From positions 1 through 64,000 of the IMG/VR virus record IMGVR_UViG_3300042458_002686: a stretch of 64,000 nt of DNA; one strand, written 5' to 3'. The position numbers and the translations under genes are program-made. This DNA is from a virus. The notes beneath the pieces were generated by a model. The model was not told the DNA's origin. It saw nothing but the letters and a program-made list of their open reading frames with translations, and searched no databases. This document shows positions 58,861 to 64,000 of this stretch, piece by piece (the stretch's first letter is position 1; the number at the start of each line of letters is the position of its first letter).

Positions 58861-60321
58861 TTAGACGACTGACGCCGTAAGGTTTGACTTGATAATGTCG
58901 ACTTCGATTTTGTCGCCGACGCTGCTCACGCGAAGACCAACTTTTGCCTTCACAGTGCCACCGGCAAGCTGTGAAACTGGGTTGAGCTTTGCATCACATC
59001 TGACGGTGAAACCTGAGTCAATCTTTCTTCCGTTTGCATCGTAAGCCTCAAACAAGGCTCCAATGTCGCGAAGCGGGGAAAGAATTGCAATGAGGCGTGA
59101 TTCGATTGCGCTGAAGATTGTGTTTCTTCCGTCAATCGTGCTGAAGACGAGGTCTTCGAGGCTTCTACCAGCTTCGATAACAACATGGTTCACGGTGTCT
59201 TGAGCTGTGATGTATCTAAAGTTCTCATCATCTGTCGAGAGTGAACGTGCGCCGTAGATTCTTACGGAGTTCTGAATGATTCTGATTGCATTAACACCAG
59301 CATCATCGAGTGAGTCTCCGTTTGTCTTGTCGATGTCTGTCTTTACGCCAGTAACAAAACGTGATGCTGAGAGCAAGCCTGCAGCTGGAACGTGTGAACC
59401 AGTCTGATTATGTGCGGTTGCTCGCTTGGCAGCAACATATCCAACTGGTGGGATAAAGCGTGTTACGCCATTGATTGTTGTTGGAACTTCAATCCATGGG
59501 AAGTAAAGTGCTGCATGTTCTGCATTGTCTCCGCCTTGGAGAGCTACTGCAGTCACCTTGACAGCTGCAATGCTTGCGTTTTCAACATCATGCAAGATTG
59601 CAATTCTGCTGTTTGTGTTTGCATGAGCAATCAATGCATCGTGCATTGTTGAGTTTGAAATTTCAGGGCAAGTAACAGCTCCTGAACCAAGAGCTCCGTT
59701 GAACAAATCGAGCGATGAGACATAGTCACCAACAACAACAGTTGAACCAGCAGCTCCTGTTGAAAGTGCAGTTTTTGCAAGCGCATCGGGAAGAGTTGTT
59801 GCTCCTTCTGTTGCTGATGCAGAAACATACTGAGTTGCTACTGCGCTGAGGTTAATTCTTCCAGCTGCCTGTGCTGCTGATGTGACAGTTCCAGTTGAGT
59901 AAACAAGAGCATCTTGGTAGTGGAGGTTGATTTTGAATGATGTTCCAGCAACAACTTCGACAACTTCAACATCTACGTCGGCGCTCCATGTGCCAGGTCC
60001 GTTTGCGTCAATCGTCAAAACAGCTGTCGACGAGGAGTCATCAAGGTCTAGAGTTCCGACTGTTGCAGAAGCACCTACTGTACGAGCAACGTAGCACTGT
60101 GTGCCACCCTCTTCAAAGAATGTTTCGACTGTTGGGTGCAAGTAAGAGCTTGAAAGATAACCACCGAACTTCGCTTCGAAGTCAGCAATGCTCTCGATGA
60201 GTACTGCTTCGTCGGCTGGTCCGCGCTGTGCTTTGCCAACGACAAAGAGCTGCGATGATTCGCGAACCGTTGTTGCTGATGGACCTGTTCTTACTGCTGT
60301 TGAAATGACTACACCGGGCAT
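58861..60321 (-). CDS. Contractile tail sheath protein
   Basis: The start MPGVVISTAVRTGPSATTVR with SQLFVVGKAQRGPADEAVLI followed by DFEAKFGGY is the standard sheath N-terminus. The C-terminal half holds DENFRYITAQDTVNHVVIEA, then IDGRNTIFSAIESRLIAILS, and ends with VRCDAKLNPVSQLAGG, VKAKVGLRVSSVGDKIEVDI, the extended strand that links sheath subunits. At 486 residues it is normal size. It identifies the phage as a myovirus type. GGAG 7 nt before the ATG; a 140-base AT-rich gap upstream probably holds a promoter. Confidence 0.9.
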   Translation of the reverse strand: MPGVVISTAVRTGPSATTVRESSQLFVVGKAQRGPADEAVLIESIADFEAKFGGYLSSSYLHPTVETFFEEGGTQCYVARTVGASATVGTLDLDDSSSTAVLTIDANGPGTWSADVDVEVVEVVAGTSFKINLHYQDALVYSTGTVTSAAQAAGRINLSAVATQYVSASATEGATTLPDALAKTALSTGAAGSTVVVGDYVSSLDLFNGALGSGAVTCPEISNSTMHDALIAHANTNSRIAILHDVENASIAAVKVTAVALQGGDNAEHAALYFPWIEVPTTINGVTRFIPPVGYVAAKRATAHNQTGSHVPAAGLLSASRFVTGVKTDIDKTNGDSLDDAGVNAIRIIQNSVRIYGARSLSTDDENFRYITAQDTVNHVVIEAGRSLEDLVFSTIDGRNTIFSAIESRLIAILSPLRDIGALFEAYDANGRKIDSGFTVRCDAKLNPVSQLAGGTVKAKVGLRVSSVGDKIEVDIIKSNLTASVV

Positions 60322-60461
60322 TGGACACTCCTGTTGCTCGTTTTAGGATTGGAATCCCGCTTATTAGTTTCAATTGTACAGATGCAAAACGTTTTTCTAA
60401 TGCAACTGTTAAAAAGATTTGATGTAAACGGTTTTATGTTTTAAACCTTTTTTATTGTACT

Positions 60462-61070
60462 TCACAAAGGTTCAAAAGTAGGGAGACTATCGGTTAGTGG
60501 AGTATTTATTACTTCCAGGTCAATTTCTGAAACCGTACCTATTGGCTCCCTTGTGACTATCTCGTCTATTTGCAGTGTGTACGAGATGTATGAACCAGCA
60601 AGGAACCTGTCACCCTTTAGCAGCGTCAGGTCGGAGAACTCTTCACGAATGGTTGATTCGTCAATCATTGCACGAAAAGAGTTCCTATCGTCATACGCCT
60701 TGAGGCATGGGTAGTCGAGAAGGGCTGCTCTGAGAACCGTGGTTAAGCGGTCTCTCATTGTTGTTACAGCTTCGGCTCCATCTGACCTAGTCCACACATA
60801 TGTGCGCATTGAGTAGTCAACACGGTAGAGAGGGTCTGACCCGTCATAACCAATTCTTTCAAATTTACTTGTAGATATTGCTGCGGTGATTATTGTCGGC
60901 CAGGTATCCATTGCAATTGGTTCGTGGATGAAGAAGTCGATTGGTGTCGGGAGAGTAATGTCGTCAACGTTCCAGCCATTTCGATAGCTAACTATTCTCG
61001 TTGGAATATCCAATTTAAGATATTCATTGACATAAGACTTGGCAAACTGTGGGCCATGCATCAGGCTCAT
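60462..61070 (-). CDS. Tail terminator-like protein
   Basis: The 202-residue protein is encoded between the tail completion (gpS-like) gene and the sheath, where tail terminators lie. It has an alpha/beta core (FIHEPIAMDTWPTIITAAIS, then YRVDYSMRTYVWTRSDGAEA, VTTMRDRLTTVLRAALLDYP), like gp15/gpU-type proteins that cap the tube and sheath. Similarity is by layout and position, not by a sharp motif. Overlaps the upstream gene as ATGA. Confidence 0.6.
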   Translation of the reverse strand: MSLMHGPQFAKSYVNEYLKLDIPTRIVSYRNGWNVDDITLPTPIDFFIHEPIAMDTWPTIITAAISTSKFERIGYDGSDPLYRVDYSMRTYVWTRSDGAEAVTTMRDRLTTVLRAALLDYPCLKAYDDRNSFRAMIDESTIREEFSDLTLLKGDRFLAGSYISYTLQIDEIVTREPIGTVSEIDLEVINTPLTDSLPTFEPL

Positions 61071-61552
61071 GTAATCGCATCCTCACCAAGAACCATATAT
61101 TTGACCATGTTAATTCCAAGTTCTCGTGGGAATTCCCGTGGGGTGAAAACTATTTTTCTTTTGGCCATTTTTGTGGTTCCATATTGATGAAACTTTGCGT
61201 ACTCAACGTTGGTCCCAAATGTAGCTGTATCTTTTTCTATAACGTTAACCGACGAGTCGTTCATGTTGATAAGGCTTCTAAAAAGGTTGCCAGTCTGAAC
61301 CATCGTTCCGCGTCCGGGGAAGCGTGCTGATTTCCATGTGCCGTAGTCCTTGTCAAGTGGCGCCCATGGCTTTCCGCTTGGAAGGCCGTTAGCCATGAAG
61401 TTTGCCGCATTGGCTAATTCAAGTTGACCCTTTGCCCATCTGAAAACAGGCCGCATATCATTAGCCCTGTCCTTCATGTTTTCTAGGAGTTCAAGAACAT
61501 CATCCGCCTTGACTTCAACCTCAATTGTTATCCTGCCAGTTGTCCTAGCCAT
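61067..61552 (-). CDS. Tail completion / virion morphogenesis protein (gpS-like)
   Basis: The C-terminal ATFGTNVEYAKFHQYGTTKM and following AKRKIVFTPRE is the hallmark of P2 gpS / virion morphogenesis proteins (GS/TN-x-x-YAxxHQxG...R.F). The middle WAPLDKDYGTWKSARFPGRG followed by TMVQTGNLFRSL is also typical. Length 161. It joins head and tail or finishes the tail end. Its start overlaps the connector stop (TAATG) and its end overlaps the terminator gene (ATGA), a tight head-tail joining operon. Confidence 0.75.
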   Translation of the reverse strand: MARTTGRITIEVEVKADDVLELLENMKDRANDMRPVFRWAKGQLELANAANFMANGLPSGKPWAPLDKDYGTWKSARFPGRGTMVQTGNLFRSLINMNDSSVNVIEKDTATFGTNVEYAKFHQYGTTKMAKRKIVFTPREFPRELGINMVKYMVLGEDAIT

Positions 61553-62196
61553 TACGCAACTCTAACTCTTCTGTACTTTCTGACAGAGGCAAGCTCGCGG
61601 TCGGAGAACCCTGTTTCCAGTGGCGCAACGTTTCTTGTGTTGAGGTCTTTTACACCAACGACATCGTCGTGCATGTTTTGCATTTCACGAGTTGCCGCGC
61701 GAAGAATCATCAATTTAAACATCTTTATGTTTTCACCATCAAGGCCAGCAGTGTAGTTAACCGTCACTATGTCGTTAGAGAATCCAAAGAAGTAGTCAAT
61801 TCCGTATCGTCTAACCACATAGTCGCTTTCCGGAACCAAAACGCGCTCTTCGCCGAATTGCGGCTTGACGGTGACCTCGATTACAGAGACGACAGGGGAG
61901 TTGCGCAAATATATTGTCTGTGGAGGCTCCGTATAGACGGTATTTTCCACAGGACTCGTCGTGCTAAATGAGTCACCAACCGGCCTATTAACTGAAAGGA
62001 AAGTGCCCATTGGAACGCCAAGGTGACCCGAGTCAAGAACATATTCTTCAGTGAACTCTGTTGGCTCGACAGGTCTGCGAAGATACGCTTCTAGCTCGCT
62101 TTGAAGACCTTCAAGAACCATCTCGGCAGCATCTTGTTGACGCATAGACAGAGAGATGTCCATATATGTGACTAAATCTTGAACTGATACAAGCAT
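61552..62196 (-). CDS. Head-tail connector / adaptor protein
   Basis: The helical N-terminus (VQDLVTYMDISLSMRQQDAA, then EMVLEGLQSELEAYLRRPVE) followed by beta strands (IYLRNSPVVSVIEVTVKPQF, a DYVVRRYGIDYFFG segment, VTVNYTAGLDG) and a C-terminal helix (MFKLMILRAATREMQNMHDD) is the gp6/gp15-type adaptor layout with its VxYxAG motif. The first gene of the tail operon; CAGAGG upstream acts as ribosome binding site and a TGC-TACAAT element lies further upstream in an AT-rich gap. Confidence 0.7.
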   Translation of the reverse strand: MLVSVQDLVTYMDISLSMRQQDAAEMVLEGLQSELEAYLRRPVEPTEFTEEYVLDSGHLGVPMGTFLSVNRPVGDSFSTTSPVENTVYTEPPQTIYLRNSPVVSVIEVTVKPQFGEERVLVPESDYVVRRYGIDYFFGFSNDIVTVNYTAGLDGENIKMFKLMILRAATREMQNMHDDVVGVKDLNTRNVAPLETGFSDRELASVRKYRRVRVA

Positions 62197-62282
62197 GGCT
62201 TACCTCTGAGGTTGCAACTTTTCAGTCCAATTGTAGCACTTTAAAGAAAAGCACTAATTATTTATAACTCAATAATTAAGTC

Positions 62283-62735
62283 CTAGCGACTTTTCTTGGC
62301 TGCTTTCTTAACTGGTCGTGCTGCCTTCTTGGCTGCTTTCTTGGCTGGAGCCTTTTTAGCAGCCTTTTTGGCGGGTGCCTTCTTAGCGGCTTTCTTGGCC
62401 TTCTTTGCCTTCTTGGCTGCTGCTGCTGTTTTTTCAGCTGCTCGTTTTCTTGCTCTTGCGCCAATTCTTCCAGACTCGTTGAAAAGAGCGTTGGCTTTTC
62501 GTGTCGACGGAGCGCCCTTTGCTCCTGTTCTGTACTTCTTGAGTTCCCTGGCTATCTGTCTTTGTCTGGCTTTTTCTCTCTGAGTGGCACCAGTCATGTC
62601 TGGAGCTTTCAGCGCCTTCTTCAGTCTGTCCCTGCCGTCTTTGGAAAGAACACCCCTCGCTTTAACAAGTTTTTCATTTTCTCTTCGATTCAAAGCTACT
62701 TCAGCAAGCGTTGGTCCTTGAATTGGCTGTGGCAT
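62283..62735 (-). CDS. Basic protein with HupB/H1-like PAKKA tail
   Basis: Residues about 105-150 are almost only Lys, Ala and Pro with repeated KKAPAKKAAKK units, as in the C-terminal tails of actinobacterial HU (HupB) and histone H1. The N-terminal ~100 residues (LAEVALNRRENEKLVKARGV, then REKARQRQIARELKKY) are highly charged and helical, but not an HU fold I recognise. It could bind phage DNA or neutralise it in the head, or be a virion or scaffold component. AAGGAAC upstream is the ribosome binding site. It hints at an actinobacterial host. Confidence 0.6.
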   Translation of the reverse strand: MPQPIQGPTLAEVALNRRENEKLVKARGVLSKDGRDRLKKALKAPDMTGATQREKARQRQIARELKKYRTGAKGAPSTRKANALFNESGRIGARARKRAAEKTAAAAKKAKKAKKAAKKAPAKKAAKKAPAKKAAKKAARPVKKAAKKSR

Positions 62736-62785
62736 ATTAATTGTTCCTTGTTTTTGGACGGACTAATAAAATAATTATATCACCG

Positions 62786-63343
62786 TCACCTATCCGGATT
62801 CGGTGGTCTTTCTACAACTGGCTCGCTGTCCACTGTTCCTGCAGGAGCCTCAATTGGGACCCAAGCACGGGAGTACGTGTGTTCAGCTATGTTTCTCGTC
62901 TTGATGATTGACGCCTCTAACATTACCTCAAGCTCGTCAGTCTTCATGCACAAAAGCAAATCAAAATCATGGCGATTGTATTTTCCAGACTGCTTTAGCT
63001 TCCGTACTATGTTGGAAATCTTCTTTGAAACCAGGTTTCCGCGCCCCCTGTTTAGGCGTAGATGCATCATCATTGCGGTCAGACCATCGCAATCGTGCTC
63101 GATGACTGGAATCATGTCCCCATGAGCATCGGCAATTCTTGAAACATTCATGGCCAGTCTGAGTCTTTCGCTTCCGTCTATAACTTCCTTGGTTGATGCC
63201 CGGATGTGGATTGGCTCAATAAAACCAAATTCCATTAGCGATGCAGACAAGACAAGCAAGTCTGGACGGAGTATGTGCGTTGCCTTCCATTCCGGAATCT
63301 TTAAGTCGCTTGCCTTTACGTAATTAATATTCAAATGTTTCAC
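62786..63343 (-). CDS. ParB-like nuclease-domain protein (IbrB-like)
   Basis: The GTG at 63343 is chosen because CGGAGGAACAAA lies just upstream; a TTG 21 nt earlier lacks one. The protein has the ParB/sulfiredoxin-type segment: LKIPEWKATHILRPDLLVLS, then SLMEFGFIEPIHIRASTKEV, IDGSERLRLAM (the G-x-R-R/E-L-x-A motif) and PVIEHDCDGLTAMMMHLRLN RGRGN. Its partner upstream is PAPS-reductase-like, the same pair as IbrB and IbrA. In phages such pairs are common but their role is not settled. The end is Pro-rich (EAPAGTVDSEPVVERPPNPD). Confidence 0.7.
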   Translation of the reverse strand: MKHLNINYVKASDLKIPEWKATHILRPDLLVLSASLMEFGFIEPIHIRASTKEVIDGSERLRLAMNVSRIADAHGDMIPVIEHDCDGLTAMMMHLRLNRGRGNLVSKKISNIVRKLKQSGKYNRHDFDLLLCMKTDELEVMLEASIIKTRNIAEHTYSRAWVPIEAPAGTVDSEPVVERPPNPDR

Positions 63344-64000
63344 TTTGTTCCTCCGTCGATTCAATGGTTCTTACGGCATGAGCTTTTGTTTTGGGGCCAA
63401 CTGGTGTCGGTGAGTTTGAGTCAAACTGGTTTAGGAGAAGAGTTCTAATTAGATAATTGAGTGGATACCCGCCTGGGTCTATAGCGTGCTTCTGCCTAAA
63501 CTTCGCAACGAAAGTTCTTGCAGACCGAGCTGCTTCTTCGCCAATAATAAAATCATTGATGAAGTTGGATGCACCAGTAAAACCATCCTTGGCATACTTA
63601 GAAATCAACTTCTCAACATCGAAGTCTTTCCATATTCTTCTTTGAGCGTCAATGTGCGGAAAACACTCAACAAGCTTGTCGTAGAATTCCGGTTCGGTGG
63701 CAACCACATCTCCGATTCTTCTGATAGCAATGGAGTGGAGTGGGATACCGACTCGCGTATTGCTGCCAGTCAAAGCTGCAAGGTCGTAGTACTCGCAATA
63801 ATCAGAACCGTGCTCTTCGACTATGAACTTGAAAACATCATCCGTATTCCAGTCGTAAATGACCTTTGCGAACTTAAGAGGTATTCCTCTTTTTAGCTTG
63901 TATGGAGTAACGATGTAATTTTCATGAAGCTTCTGAACAATTGAGCGATAACGAACCATTGACTCACTTGCACGAACACCAGTGATGAAGGCAACGTTGC
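63324..64000 (-). CDS. PAPS-reductase-like ATP-pyrophosphatase (IbrA-like), N-terminus beyond window edge
   Basis: The frame is open upstream of the first ATG (63959) to the window edge and encodes NVAFITGVRASESMVRYRS across it, the G-x-R-x-x-E-S motif of PAPS-reductase-type enzymes, so the gene is longer than the ATG suggests. Next come AKVIYDWNTDDVFKFIVEEH, YCEYYDLAALTGSNTRVG and FPHIDAQRRIWKDF, as in DUF3440/IbrA proteins. The N-terminal P-loop (SxGKDS) is outside the window. Overlaps the ParB-like gene by 20 nt. May modify a nucleotide, nucleic acid or sulfur compound; not determined. Confidence 0.7.
   Translation of the reverse strand, partial: NVAFITGVRASESMVRYRSIVQKLHENYIVTPYKLKRGIPLKFAKVIYDWNTDDVFKFIVEEHGSDYCEYYDLAALTGSNTRVGIPLHSIAIRRIGDVVATEPEFYDKLVECFPHIDAQRRIWKDFDVEKLISKYAKDGFTGASNFINDFIIGEEAARSARTFVAKFRQKHAIDPGGYPLNYLIRTLLLNQFDSNSPTPVGPKTKAHAVRTIESTEEQSETFEY

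Noticed and set aside
60420-60461. GGTTT/AAACC inverted repeat followed by a T-run as a terminator
   Set aside because: The T-run is on the plus strand, but both neighbouring genes are transcribed on the minus strand, and the stem is only 5 bp.
62220-62265. Apparent hairpin of AGCACTTT and AAAGCACT upstream of the connector gene
   Set aside because: The two halves are not reverse complements, so no stem forms; only a TGC-TACAAT element there might be a promoter, without a clear -35.

Overview
The window is a contiguous stretch of a contractile-tailed (myovirus-type) bacteriophage genome with a very large cargo of tailoring enzymes. The host is probably an actinobacterium, and the base composition looks low-GC. 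Supporting hints are an r1t-type holin, a Lys/Ala/Pro (PAKKA) tail like that of actinobacterial HupB, and several start codons that lack a Shine-Dalgarno site and sit exactly 6 nt behind a TANNAT-like -10 hexamer, as in leaderless actinobacterial transcripts. Each hint is suggestive only. I found no rRNA, tRNA, CRISPR array, insertion sequence or attachment site, and no gene-free stretch longer than about 160 bases.

Layout. Positions 1-6433 (mostly minus strand): a secreted protein cut by the window edge, a glutathione-peroxidase-like gene (plus strand) and a tightly coupled glycan locus (GT-B transferase, GT-A transferase, HAD-nucleotidyltransferase fusion, methyltransferase, phosphodiesterase-like/glycosyltransferase fusion). 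Positions 6517-23978 (plus): holin, then a long run of tail-fibre and adhesin genes. These include a protein of about 36 repeats of 20 or 22 residues, two ~1000-residue fibres, a 921-residue virion protein and two fibronectin-III (Fn3) proteins ending in Pro/Phe-Phe repeats. Positions 23988-43624: the cargo region, with 14 P4H-like or related Fe(II)/2-oxoglutarate (2OG) oxygenases plus one aspartyl/asparaginyl-hydroxylase-like protein. Mixed among them are two sulfotransferase-like proteins, a membrane di-iron desaturase/hydroxylase, a second GPx-like protein, a GT32 glycosyltransferase, a short NAD(P)-binding protein and three DUF6065-like proteins that each follow an oxygenase. Positions 43641-46061 (minus): a second fibre / Fn3-PFF / small-protein cassette. 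Positions 46106-62196 (minus, read from high to low coordinates): connector, tail completion, terminator, sheath, tube, frameshifted assembly chaperone, tape measure with an M15 peptidase domain, hub, spike, gp25, baseplate J and tail protein I. Positions 62283-64000: a histone-like basic protein, then a ParB-like / PAPS-reductase-like pair resembling IbrB/IbrA, cut by the right edge.

How it may work together. The tail genes form a standard contractile machine. The unusual part is the number of adhesins combined with the number of protein- or glycan-modifying enzymes beside them. The first oxygenase starts 9 bases after a gene whose product ends in eight PPFF repeats. My working hypothesis is that the phage hydroxylates, glycosylates and perhaps sulfates its own proline-rich adhesins or host surface components. 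This is inference from gene order and families; substrates cannot be read from the sequence.
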